A DNA stretch of 55,406 bases from an uncultured Bacilli bacterium. Lineage in GTDB: Bacteria; Bacillota_I; Bacilli_A; RF39; UBA660. The stretch is taken from positions 1 through 55,406 of the forward strand of contig CAKPLX010000002.1 in the NCBI GenBank assembly GCA_934167785.1, read 5' to 3'. The translations under genes and the position numbers were made by a program. The notes beneath the pieces were generated by a model that did no database searches, was not told the DNA's origin, and worked only from the letters and a program-made list of their open reading frames with translations. Below, piece by piece: positions 8,452 to 16,393 of this stretch. Each line of letters begins with the position of its first letter. Position 1 is the first letter of the stretch.

Positions 8452-10971
8452 CTATCTAGATTTACGATTTAATTCATCCATAAATTGTCCATTAACTTCC
8501 TCAATATCTTTTTTACTTTCAAAATTTGGATAATGAATATGATTCAATAAACTCTTTGTTCGATTCAATAATTCAAGTTGTTTTTTCCTTGTATTTTCTT
8601 CCGTTATTTCTTCACTTTGCAATTTATTATCTACTTTTTCACTCATCCAATTTATTCCAATATTCTCTAACAAAGCAATATGTTCTTCAGACATTTCTCT
8701 TTTTTGAAAAAATTGTTTTTGATTAGTAAGCCACGATCCCAAATGAATTTTTCCAGACTTATCATAAGTATACCCATCATTTGTTCGAAATTTATCAGAG
8801 ATATTTAAATTTCCATGATGTTCATAATAAACACAAGCATATCCATACATTTTTTCAAATCCTAAAGGACTTTTCGTTTGAAATTTCATATTTAATTTTT
8901 TTAGCAAATCATGCCTTTCTTGACTTAAATCTTCATTCCGTCTCTGCCGTTGAATCCATAGACCTAAATGAATTTTTCCGCCTTTTTCATAAGTATATCC
9001 ATTATCAGTATTAAATCGAAGAGGAACCTCTAAATTTCCATAATGTTCATAATAAGAACAAGCATACTTGTACATTTCTTCCCAACTAAGTGTACTTTTT
9101 CTCTTTTCAAAACGAAATTTTATTTTTAACAATAACTTTCCTCGCTCACTATCAGGTAAAACAGCCTTCCTCTGTAACTTTAACCATTCTCCTAAAGGAA
9201 TTTTGCCATTTGCATCATAAGTATATCCATCATTCGTTCGAAATTTAGTAAGCACCTCTAAATCTCCATGATGTTCATAATAGATACAAGCATACTTGTA
9301 CATTTCTTCCCAACTTCGTTGATGATTATCAAAATTTATTCCTATTTTTAATAGCAATTTTCCTCGTTCTGTTTCAGGATTTTCCCTGTTTCTTTGATAA
9401 GCAAGCCATTTTCCTAAATCAATCTCTCCCATTTCATCATAAGTATACCCATCATTTGTTCGAAATTTAATAGGTACCCTTAAATCTCCATGAACCTTAT
9501 AATAAAGACAAGCATATTCATACATCTTTTCCCAAGAACGACTTAGTCTTTTCTTTAAAGTCATTAAAGTATCAAAAAGATCAATATTTTCTACTTCTAT
9601 ATCAAAATAAGAAGTGGCTACTGTTTCTCTCTCATAAGAAATATTATTTTCATTATCTCTTACATAAATTCTATTCATTAAATGATCTTCTAGCTCTTTA
9701 ATAAACTCATAATTACAAGCTAAATCTATAATCACTGGAGAAAGTAATTTTTCAATTTTTTCCTCTTTTGAAGTATTCTTACCAATTAAAATATTCTTTT
9801 CTAAACACATTTTCTCTAACTGATTATCCGAATACTTTTCTAATTCTCGATACCTTTCTTTAGTATCTCCTCTTACTGATAAAGCTCTTCCTAAATGTTC
9901 AAAATAAACAATATCAGAGTGCGTTATTCTTCCTTCAATAACGCCATCTACATTTGGTGCATGAACTCCCTCATTATATTGATTAATTGCAAACATAATT
10001 CGAAGTTTATTAGAGCAATCAACACCATCTAATGTTTGATCATGGTAAAAAGCATCACGATTTTTCTTTCCTAATTCTCCCATTTTGGAAGTTGTTGTAT
10101 AAAAAACAATATCTTCTTCTTGATATTCCGGCTTCAAAGCTCTTAATATCTTTTCTTTTATCGTTTCAATATCATTAACTCCTTCTTCTACACTAGCAGG
10201 ACAAAAATAAAAATATTTACCATTTGGTTTCAAATTTTTCTTCAAAACATCAGCAATACTTGGAGCTTCATGAACCCTTTTTTTTAAATCATTTACAAGA
10301 TGCAAATAATTTTTATAATCCGAAGAACCAAAAGTTTTCTTATCAATCATTTTTTCCAAGCGATCCGTTAAAGAACCCAAATTAGTATAAGCACTTTTAT
10401 AGTTTAATTTTGGTAAAACACCATCAATCATTGCATCACATAAATCATATCGGCTAACTATTTTATTAGAAAATATTTCATCCCCGTCATCAACAGCCAT
10501 ATCTCTTTCGTAGGTAGTACCACGTCTAGCAACAGTATATGCAGTCATACCAAAAACCTTAATCTCAGGATGTGTCTCAATAATAGAAGAAATTCGACTT
10601 CCCCAAACAGGACCAATAAAATGATGAAATTCATCAGTTATCAAAATATCACATGCTAAATCTTTAATTTCCCCATAACTCATATTAACAAAACTTTGAT
10701 AAGTTCGAAAATCAACATGTGAAAAATCATTTTCTCCTACCAAAGGATTCGTCTTTATAATTTCTTTTAAATGCTCAATAATCGATAAGCTTGGAACCAC
10801 ATAAATTATTTTTTTGTTCTGATTGTCTAAAGCTAGATTTAAAGCAATATAACTTTTTCCAGTACCCGTAGCATGGACAATACCAACAATTTTTTCTCCC
10901 ATATCAAATCTTTCTTTGATGATTTGATAAGTTTTCAAATTATGAGGATATAAATTTAGAGGATTATTCAT
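8452..10971 (-). CDS. DEAD/DEAH-type superfamily 2 helicase with four HA repeats (copy 2)
   Basis: An 839-aa paralogue of the 5870-8398 protein with motifs at the same positions: ATGTGKS (34-40), DEFH (113-116), FGMTAYT (140-146) and EHLGRALSVRG (~358-368). From residue 479 it also has four ~76-aa HA repeats (W-x-x-MYxYAC...YTYD...LG-x-W). These units are more diverged from each other than those of copy 1. It ends in a nearly identical C-terminal helix (LLNRTKSLLNHIHY). The start overlaps the stop of the 72-aa upstream gene by 4 bp, so the two are coupled. Its stop lies 53 bp before copy 1. Function unknown; a nucleic-acid motor is inferred. Confidence 0.85.
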   Translation of the reverse strand: MNNPLNLYPHNLKTYQIIKERFDMGEKIVGIVHATGTGKSYIALNLALDNQNKKIIYVVPSLSIIEHLKEIIKTNPLVGENDFSHVDFRTYQSFVNMSYGEIKDLACDILITDEFHHFIGPVWGSRISSIIETHPEIKVFGMTAYTVARRGTTYERDMAVDDGDEIFSNKIVSRYDLCDAMIDGVLPKLNYKSAYTNLGSLTDRLEKMIDKKTFGSSDYKNYLHLVNDLKKRVHEAPSIADVLKKNLKPNGKYFYFCPASVEEGVNDIETIKEKILRALKPEYQEEDIVFYTTTSKMGELGKKNRDAFYHDQTLDGVDCSNKLRIMFAINQYNEGVHAPNVDGVIEGRITHSDIVYFEHLGRALSVRGDTKERYRELEKYSDNQLEKMCLEKNILIGKNTSKEEKIEKLLSPVIIDLACNYEFIKELEDHLMNRIYVRDNENNISYERETVATSYFDIEVENIDLFDTLMTLKKRLSRSWEKMYEYACLYYKVHGDLRVPIKFRTNDGYTYDEMGEIDLGKWLAYQRNRENPETERGKLLLKIGINFDNHQRSWEEMYKYACIYYEHHGDLEVLTKFRTNDGYTYDANGKIPLGEWLKLQRKAVLPDSERGKLLLKIKFRFEKRKSTLSWEEMYKYACSYYEHYGNLEVPLRFNTDNGYTYEKGGKIHLGLWIQRQRRNEDLSQERHDLLKKLNMKFQTKSPLGFEKMYGYACVYYEHHGNLNISDKFRTNDGYTYDKSGKIHLGSWLTNQKQFFQKREMSEEHIALLENIGINWMSEKVDNKLQSEEITEENTRKKQLELLNRTKSLLNHIHYPNFESKKDIEEVNGQFMDELNRKSR
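8634..9537 (-). repeat. Four tandem HA-domain coding repeats (copy 2)
   Basis: In-frame units of 74 to 76 codons start at codons 479, 553 and 629 and about 705. They keep the W, YAC, HG(D/N)L, YTYD and LGxW landmarks but differ at many other positions, unlike the near-identical units of copy 1. Confidence 0.8.
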
Positions 10972-11186
10972 CTTACCTCATCCAATTCAATATCAATAAA
11001 ATAGTGATTATCAATAACCTGCTCTGTTAAAATAACCCTATCTTCTCTTAATATTTTAGCATTATATTCATCTTGTTCTTCTATAATTTCTTTTATTCCC
11101 TCATTAGTTTCTACTCTAAACCCTACTTCTTGATTCATATTATCTGGAATAAAAACTTCAACTACTCTTCCACTTAACTTTTTCAT
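10968..11186 (-). CDS. Small protein of unknown function coupled to the HA helicases
   Basis: I do not recognise this 72-aa protein. It begins MKKLSGRVVEVFIPDN and is rich in alternating beta-type residues (VGFRVETNEGIKEII, VILTEQVIDNHYFIDIEL), suggesting a small all-beta or OB/SH3-like domain. It is acidic and has no membrane segment. ATG 11186 is chosen because GAGGAG lies seven bases upstream; a TTG start at 11201 would consume that site. Its stop overlaps the helicase start (ATGA). It follows the dgkA terminator, so it is the first gene of the block. A partner or regulator of the helicases is only inferred from position. Confidence 0.7.
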   Translation of the reverse strand: MKKLSGRVVEVFIPDNMNQEVGFRVETNEGIKEIIEEQDEYNAKILREDRVILTEQVIDNHYFIDIELDEVR

Positions 11187-11225
11187 CTCACATCTCCTCA
11201 AACCATTAAAACTCTAATTAGAAAA

Positions 11226-11248
11226 GAAAAATACTAAATCAGTATTTT
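11226..11248 (-). terminator. Terminator overlapping the dgkA stop codon
   Basis: On the minus strand AAAATACT, a five-base loop GATTT, then AGTATTTTT form a perfect 8-bp stem followed by T's. The TAA of dgkA (11247-11249) lies at its base. It ends the ybeY-dgkA transcript before the helicase block. Confidence 0.75.
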
Positions 11249-11657
11249 ACTTTAATAAACTAATAATCTTAGGTAAAAAAATCAACATCCCAAGAACAAC
11301 AGAAAACATACTCGCAACAAGTACAGCTCCAGCAGCAACATCCTTGGCAATTTTAGCTAATTCATAATAGTCCTTCGTCACCAAATCAACAGCTCTCTCA
11401 ATCGCTGTATTTACCATTTCTAATACAAGGACAAGAGAAATTGTAAGAAGCAAAATACACCATTCTACCATACTAACATGAAGAATATAACTCATAATTG
11501 TCACCAAACAAGCCGCTATAATTTCAATCCTAAAATTTCTCTCATGCCCCACTGTATAAGCTATTCCATCCATTGCATGAGAAGCACTCTCTCTAAACTT
11601 AGCATGACCTTGACTTTTTAATAATTTTCTAACTCTCATTTTACCGATTAATCTCAT
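11247..11657 (-). CDS. dgkA: Diacylglycerol/undecaprenol kinase (DgkA family)
   Basis: A small membrane kinase that in Gram-positives phosphorylates undecaprenol (and diacylglycerol) to recycle the lipid carrier. The 136-aa protein has three hydrophobic helices and the signature EMVNTAIERAVDLVT with the catalytic/metal Glu and Asn. The N-terminal FRESASHAMDGIAYTVGHERN corresponds to the family's amphipathic start. It overlaps ybeY by 17 bp; a start at codon 7 (11639) would remove the overlap and is also possible. A terminator follows directly. Confidence 0.92.
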   Translation of the reverse strand: MRLIGKMRVRKLLKSQGHAKFRESASHAMDGIAYTVGHERNFRIEIIAACLVTIMSYILHVSMVEWCILLLTISLVLVLEMVNTAIERAVDLVTKDYYELAKIAKDVAAGAVLVASMFSVVLGMLIFLPKIISLLK

Positions 11658-12081
11658 AACCCTTTAACAACTCCTCTTGTAAAGAAAACATCTCTTTTTC
11701 TTCTTCTTCTTCCATATGATCATACCCTAATAAATGCAAAACCCCATGGGTCGCTAAAAAACAAATTTCTCTAATTCTAGAGTGCTCATACATCTTAGCC
11801 TGCTTATAAGCAACTGGAACACAAATATAAACATCTCCCAATGTTCGAAATTCTGGATTTTGAAAATCATCCCCATCTTCTAATGCAAACGTAATCACAT
11901 CAGTAGGTCTATCTACTCCACGATAATCTCGATTTAACTGATGAATTTCTTCTTCATCCACCAAAATAAAATTAAAAATAGCTTTTTCTAACTTTAATCT
12001 TTCTACTACATAATTCATATAATTTTCTAAAATCTCTAATTCCTTTACTTCTTCTTTACTATTATTGATAATATCAAACAT
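11641..12081 (-). CDS. ybeY: Endoribonuclease YbeY, rRNA maturation factor
   Basis: A metal-dependent RNase involved in 16S rRNA 3' maturation and ribosome quality control. The C-terminal half carries H-x3-H-x5-H in ATHGVLHLLGYDH, preceded by the NRDYRGVDRPTDVITFAL block. The ATG at 12081 (146 aa, normal length) has GAGGG six bases upstream; the open frame extends to 12147 but that part (ICLIYMLWNLF) overlaps the VanZ-like gene and is not family-like. Gene order ybeY-dgkA is as in Bacillus. Confidence 0.93.
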   Translation of the reverse strand: MFDIINNSKEEVKELEILENYMNYVVERLKLEKAIFNFILVDEEEIHQLNRDYRGVDRPTDVITFALEDGDDFQNPEFRTLGDVYICVPVAYKQAKMYEHSRIREICFLATHGVLHLLGYDHMEEEEEKEMFSLQEELLKGYEINR

Positions 12082-12097
12082 CATAACCCTCAACTTT

Positions 12098-12724
12098 CTA
12101 GGAAATAAATTCCATAACATGTAAATCAAACAAATAAACAATTCCAATAATCAATACAACAATAACCACCAAATTAATAAAACCATCACTCCGACAAAAA
12201 GCAGGTAACCGTTCCTTTCCTCTTTCTAACACATAATAAATGAAAAAACCAACTCCTCCTCCTAATGTATTTAAAATAATATCATCTACATCAAAAGTTC
12301 TCCCAATATTTAACTGAACAATCTCAATCGTTAAAGATACAATCATCGTAAGAAGAAATATCCAAAATGGCTTTTTTGCTTTTAAATAATCACTAGCAAA
12401 ATATCCATAAGGTAAAAAAAGTAAAATATTTCCAATAATATTTTTGATAAATAGCCTACTTCCTATTCGATAGCGAAATATTTCTCGAAAAGGAATAAAA
12501 TTGGATAAGCCATAATTATCATCTTGAATCGTAACGACTTCAAATAAACACATCACATAAAGAATAAAAAGAAGCATGAATAATTCTTTATAAAAGCAGA
12601 ACTTTTCTCGATTTAAAATTAAATAAGAAATTCTAAGGGAGCAACAAATTACCGTAATAATAATTATTACTGGCCAAACATCAGGAAAATAACTTGTAAT
12701 CATTCCTCTTAAAGTAGAAGCCAT
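12098..12724 (-). CDS. VanZ-like family membrane protein
   Basis: A 208-aa membrane protein with about five hydrophobic segments. The central block NFIPFREIFRY...NIIGNILLFLPYGYF...EIVQLNIGRTFDVDDIILNTLGG matches the VanZ-like family (polar DVDDIxxNxxGG between helices). VanZ gives low-level teicoplanin resistance in enterococci; most chromosomal members have no known role. It sits 12 bp after the ABC permease and just before ybeY, so may be in the same transcript. Confidence 0.85.
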   Translation of the reverse strand: MASTLRGMITSYFPDVWPVIIIITVICCSLRISYLILNREKFCFYKELFMLLFILYVMCLFEVVTIQDDNYGLSNFIPFREIFRYRIGSRLFIKNIIGNILLFLPYGYFASDYLKAKKPFWIFLLTMIVSLTIEIVQLNIGRTFDVDDIILNTLGGGVGFFIYYVLERGKERLPAFCRSDGFINLVVIVVLIIGIVYLFDLHVMEFIS

Positions 12725-12735
12725 CTTATCCCTCC

Positions 12736-14157
12736 TTACATATTTCGAATATCTTTCTTTTGAAATAATCTTACAACCAAAAAGAATAAAATTAGAAAAT
12801 AAATACTATACCAAATACAAGAAAATAATAACCCTAATCCCTCTAATTTAGAAGAAGCACCAAACAAATAATCAGAAAATCGCCAAAGAAAATTAGGCAA
12901 ATACTTCATCCAATAAAGTTTATGTGAAACTGCTAAATCTAACATAAGCGAAGAAAAAATAGATAGCATTAAAGGAATTATCATAGATGTTATAGTAGAC
13001 GCAGTAAAAACACCAAGAAACAACGAAATTAAACTAATCATCAAATAAAAGGGTATCTTCGAAAGAAAAGAATAAAAGAAATAAAGAAAAATATTAAGAT
13101 TTAAAACTTTATCTAACCCATAATCATAAACAATTACTCCTAAATTTAAACTATCAAATCCAAAGAATATTCCTCCCAACACAAACTGAAAACAAAAGAT
13201 AAGAAGAATACTAAAAAGAAAAACAAGTAATGAAGTAAAATATTTACTTAATAATATTATAAATCGACTTACTGGTTTTATCAAGAGAAACTTAAACGTC
13301 CCCGATTGATATTCATCACAAATTAAAGTTGCACTAACCATTAAAATAATAACCACAAAGAAAAATTCATAATCATTAATGATCCCAGAAAGCAGAGCAT
13401 TAACTGTATTTTCTTGCTTATAATTCACCTTACTCTTTAAAATAAATGCATTAACTTCCTTCTCTTTTTTTAATTCCTGATAAGCAAGTTTTTCCGAATA
13501 AGTATTTTTTGACATCTCTTTTAATTGTTCTCTTGCCTGAACGTAACCAACAAGTGCCTGATTCAAATAACCAGTATCTTCTTTAATATGATTTTTTATT
13601 CGATAATTTAGTACATCTAAAGTCTCTTCTTCCAATTTTAATTCTTTTTCTAAAAGAACATCTCCCGTACTCTCCAATATCTCTTCTTTCTTCTCTGTAA
13701 TTTGCCGTAAAACATCATCCTTCTCTTGTTTCAAAAAATAAAGATAATCATTATTTTTAAACTTTAACACCAAATCGTGATAACGAGCCAATACCTCACT
13801 ATCTTCAAAATGAACATTCTTTTCATACACTATATCATATAAATAATCATTAATCTTAGCATATTGCCATGAATCTTTTGAAAAACTTTTCTTCAATTTT
13901 AAAAGTTCTATCTTGGTCTTAATCAAAACAGCTTGATCAGTATTTTGAGGTACTCCCTTCTCTTCTTCCTCTAAAGTTTTTAGCTCTTCTTCAATATTTT
14001 CTTCTTCAGAATATAAATATCTCCCTTCATCATCATAATCACGCCAATATAAAAAACTATTTACAAAACAAAATAATAGCATCAAAATCCAAATCACATA
14101 AATACTTTTTCTTTTAAAGACCTTTTTAATTTCTATCTTAAGCAATCTAAAAATCAT
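12736..14157 (-). CDS. ABC-2-type transporter permease
   Basis: A 473-aa membrane subunit of an ABC exporter. One hydrophobic segment lies near residues 20-38, then a ~220-residue highly charged, mostly helical soluble region, then about five further membrane segments from residue ~265 to the end. The segment DEYQSGTFKFLLIKPVSR is typical of ABC-2 permeases (E-x-G-T motif). Its start overlaps the ATPase gene by 11 bp. The substrate is unknown; bacitracin- or lantibiotic-type exporters have similar organisation. Confidence 0.87.
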   Translation of the reverse strand: MIFRLLKIEIKKVFKRKSIYVIWILMLLFCFVNSFLYWRDYDDEGRYLYSEEENIEEELKTLEEEEKGVPQNTDQAVLIKTKIELLKLKKSFSKDSWQYAKINDYLYDIVYEKNVHFEDSEVLARYHDLVLKFKNNDYLYFLKQEKDDVLRQITEKKEEILESTGDVLLEKELKLEEETLDVLNYRIKNHIKEDTGYLNQALVGYVQAREQLKEMSKNTYSEKLAYQELKKEKEVNAFILKSKVNYKQENTVNALLSGIINDYEFFFVVIILMVSATLICDEYQSGTFKFLLIKPVSRFIILLSKYFTSLLVFLFSILLIFCFQFVLGGIFFGFDSLNLGVIVYDYGLDKVLNLNIFLYFFYSFLSKIPFYLMISLISLFLGVFTASTITSMIIPLMLSIFSSLMLDLAVSHKLYWMKYLPNFLWRFSDYLFGASSKLEGLGLLFSCIWYSIYFLILFFLVVRLFQKKDIRNM

Positions 14158-15043
14158 GAGATGCCTCCATAATTTTCAAAAAAACATCTTCTAATCCAAA
14201 AACTTTTCTCTTTACCTCATAAACCAAAATATCATTTAATAACAAAGCCTTTAAAATATTCACAATATTTTCTCTTGTAGAAGAAATTTCAATATGCCAA
14301 TCATCTACAACCAAATAAGAAGCTAAAATAGAATCTAAATGAACACTACTCACTTCTAACTGATACACTTCTTTTTCAGTAATTTTCTTAATCTCTTCTA
14401 TAGTAGCTTCCTTTAAAACTCTTCCTTTAGAAAAGATACAAACCCTTGTACAAAAAGACTCCAATTCTGATAAAATATGACTAGAAATAATAATAGCCAT
14501 TTTTTCTTTGAAAGCCAAAGTAACTAAAATATCTTTTAATTCTCTAATTCCTTCTGGATCCAATCCATTCATTGGTTCATCTAAAATTAACAACTTAGGT
14601 CGATGAAGAATGGAAGCAGCAATTCCAAGACGTTGGCGCATCCCAAGAGAATAATTTTTAACTTTTTCATGAATACGTCCCTCTAAACCTACCATCCTAG
14701 TGACTTCATCAATTCTAGATGCTTCAATTTCATAAAAAGAAGCAGCGATTTTTAAATTTTCATATCCCGTCAAATACATATACATATCTGGATTTTCAAC
14801 AATCGCACCAACTTGTCGAATTGCCTTTGTAAAATCTTTTTTGATATCATAACCTAAAATTTTAATGCTTCCTCCACTTAAACTCTGTAATCCTACCATC
14901 ATTTTAATTGAAGTTGTTTTCCCAGCCCCATTTGGACCAATAAATCCTAAAATATCTCCTTCATTCAAAGAAAAAGATAAATCCGATACGATCACATGGT
15001 GACCAATTTTTTTAAACACATTTCTACATTCTAATACTAACAT
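14147..15043 (-). CDS. ABC transporter ATP-binding protein
   Basis: A 298-aa ATPase that powers the adjacent permease. Walker A is GPNGAGKTTS, the signature is YSLGMRQRLGIA (LSGGQ variant LGMRQ), Walker B is LLILDEPMNGLDPEG and the switch His lies in IIISSHILSELE. The sequence pattern is that of drug, bacitracin or lantibiotic exporters. A -10-like TATAAT lies about 40 bp upstream (near 15087), but no convincing -35 is seen. Confidence 0.93.
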   Translation of the reverse strand: MLVLECRNVFKKIGHHVIVSDLSFSLNEGDILGFIGPNGAGKTTSIKMMVGLQSLSGGSIKILGYDIKKDFTKAIRQVGAIVENPDMYMYLTGYENLKIAASFYEIEASRIDEVTRMVGLEGRIHEKVKNYSLGMRQRLGIAASILHRPKLLILDEPMNGLDPEGIRELKDILVTLAFKEKMAIIISSHILSELESFCTRVCIFSKGRVLKEATIEEIKKITEKEVYQLEVSSVHLDSILASYLVVDDWHIEISSTRENIVNILKALLLNDILVYEVKRKVFGLEDVFLKIMEASHDF

Positions 15044-15124
15044 AATGCACTTCTTTCTGCATTATTTCACCATCCACATTCATTATAATATAAAAAGAAA
15101 ATTTAAGATAGTCTTTTTTGAAAG

Positions 15125-15182
15125 AAAAAAATACTTACCTAGTCTTCTCTTTATAAAAAGATTAAACTAAATCAGTATTTTA
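15125..15182 (-). terminator. Long-stem terminator after the HAD gene
   Basis: The minus strand reads AAAATACTGATTTAGT, a ~24-nt loop, then ACTAGGTAAGTATTTTTTTC. Outer (AAAATACT/AGTATTTT) and inner (TAGT/ACTA) stems pair and a T tract follows. It shares the AATACTGAT core with the terminators at 3595 and 11226. Confidence 0.6.
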
Positions 15183-15806
15183 TTAAACATTAATTTTATT
15201 TTTCTCTAAAACATCATAAACACTACTATAAGAATCAGGAGTAACTACCTCACCTATCATTCCTAAATCTCTAGCAGTTTCAACATTCTTCTTATTATCA
15301 TCAATAAACAAACATTCCTCTTTTTGTAATTTAAATCTCTCTAATAGCGTCAAATAAATAGATTTATATGGCTTTACCTGATGCTCAAGATAGGAAAATA
15401 CATATCCATCTACTATCTTAAATAACTCACTATCTTGAATAGAAATAAATGTATGTTCATTAATATTAGAAAGTAAATAAATAGAATATCCCTTCTTTTT
15501 TAAATTTTTAAGCAATAAAAGTACTTTCTCATCAATAAAGCTATATTCATTATAATGATACCAAAATTCTTCTATCAATTTATCATTCTTATGATTGGTT
15601 CTATCTTCTACAATAGCAACAGCCTGTTCCCTAGAAAGAAAACCAGTATCCACCAAAGAGTATAAAAGCCATTCAGGAGAATGAACAACCTCTTGAATTA
15701 AAAAATTCCACTCTTCCTCTGTCTTGGCAAAATGAGGAAGAACTTTTTCTAAATCAAAATGAAGAATCACATTACCAATATCAAAAATAATATTTTTTAT
15801 TTTCAT
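15183..15806 (-). CDS. HAD-superfamily phosphatase (YihX/GPH-like)
   Basis: A 207-aa haloacid-dehalogenase hydrolase. Motif I is IIFDIGNVI (nucleophile D9; the usual second Asp is G-N), motif II is LLSNI, motif III is the Lys in HQVKPYKSIY, and motif IV is CLFIDDNKKNVETA. The DIGNV form is typical of the YihX sugar-phosphate phosphatase branch. Substrate unknown. It lies 6 bp after the CutA-like gene. Confidence 0.87.
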   Translation of the reverse strand: MKIKNIIFDIGNVILHFDLEKVLPHFAKTEEEWNFLIQEVVHSPEWLLYSLVDTGFLSREQAVAIVEDRTNHKNDKLIEEFWYHYNEYSFIDEKVLLLLKNLKKKGYSIYLLSNINEHTFISIQDSELFKIVDGYVFSYLEHQVKPYKSIYLTLLERFKLQKEECLFIDDNKKNVETARDLGMIGEVVTPDSYSSVYDVLEKNKINV

Positions 15807-15812
15807 TACAAA

Positions 15813-16139
15813 TTATCTTTCCTCCACTCTAACTTCTCTACGTATCCAATCCAAAAAATCCAAAGAAGCATCCAATATCTCAGTACAAGAAATCTCTGGT
15901 ACCTCATAATGATGATGTTTTAAAATTTCTTCCTGAATAAAAGGAAATAAATCATAAGTACTTCGAAACGATAATTGATACTCCATCTTTTCACACAACT
16001 TATTATTCCACCAATATTTAGAAGTAATCTCCACGACTTGACTCCCTGCCACTAATCTTTTTTGTAAAAGATTATCAATAATTTTATCCGCAATATCTTT
16101 CCTATCACAATAAGTTTTAACAATAATAAATTTTTTCAT
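15813..16139 (-). CDS. cutA: CutA1-like divalent-ion tolerance protein
   Basis: A 108-aa protein of the CutA fold: FIIVKTYCDRKDIADKIIDNLLQKRLVAGSQVV, KYWWNNKL and the C-terminal HHHYEVPEI match CutA1, a stable PII-like trimer. Reported links to metal tolerance are family knowledge, and function in Gram-positives is unclear. ATG 16139 is chosen; an upstream TTG (16151) lies inside the preceding broken gene. The ATG overlaps the TGA of that gene. Confidence 0.8.
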   Translation of the reverse strand: MKKFIIVKTYCDRKDIADKIIDNLLQKRLVAGSQVVEITSKYWWNNKLCEKMEYQLSFRSTYDLFPFIQEEILKHHHYEVPEISCTEILDASLDFLDWIRREVRVEER

Positions 16140-16393
16140 CTTTTTTCCCAAATCTTTCTAATCACTTTTAAAGATAAAGTAGATAGCAAAAACCAAATAA
16201 CAGGAACCAAAGAGGAAAACCATATACTATTTATATTTTGAATCATTAAAGAATAAATCACTACTACAAAATAAGTAAGTACCATAATAAAAATTCTCCT
16301 TGTATAACTCGTTTCCCATTTTTTATCTAACTCTACTCTCTTATTCCTTTATTTAATTTCAATAATCTGTCTTTCTAATTCATCATTATTCAT
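16136..16393 (-). pseudogene. Small two-helix membrane protein gene with an in-frame TAA at codon 15
   Basis: An 86-codon frame starts at ATG 16393, which overlaps the TGA of addA (ATGA), and ends at TGA 16136-16138, which overlaps the cutA ATG. It is open except for TAA at 16349-16351. It would read MNNDELERQIIEIK, stop, RNKRVELDKKWETSYTRR, then two hydrophobic helices (FIMVLTYFVVVIYSLMI and FSSLVPVIWFLLSTLSL). The KRVExDKxWETSxTRR box followed by two helices is a small membrane-protein family I recall from bacteria and archaea, of unknown function. One base change from a sense codon explains the break. Restart at an internal ATG after AAGGAG is possible and would give only the membrane part. 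Confidence 0.7.

Noticed and set aside
16349..16351. TAA read as a sense codon (recoding) in the small membrane gene
   Set aside because: TAA ends many genes in this window, and nothing suggests suppression; a broken gene is simpler.
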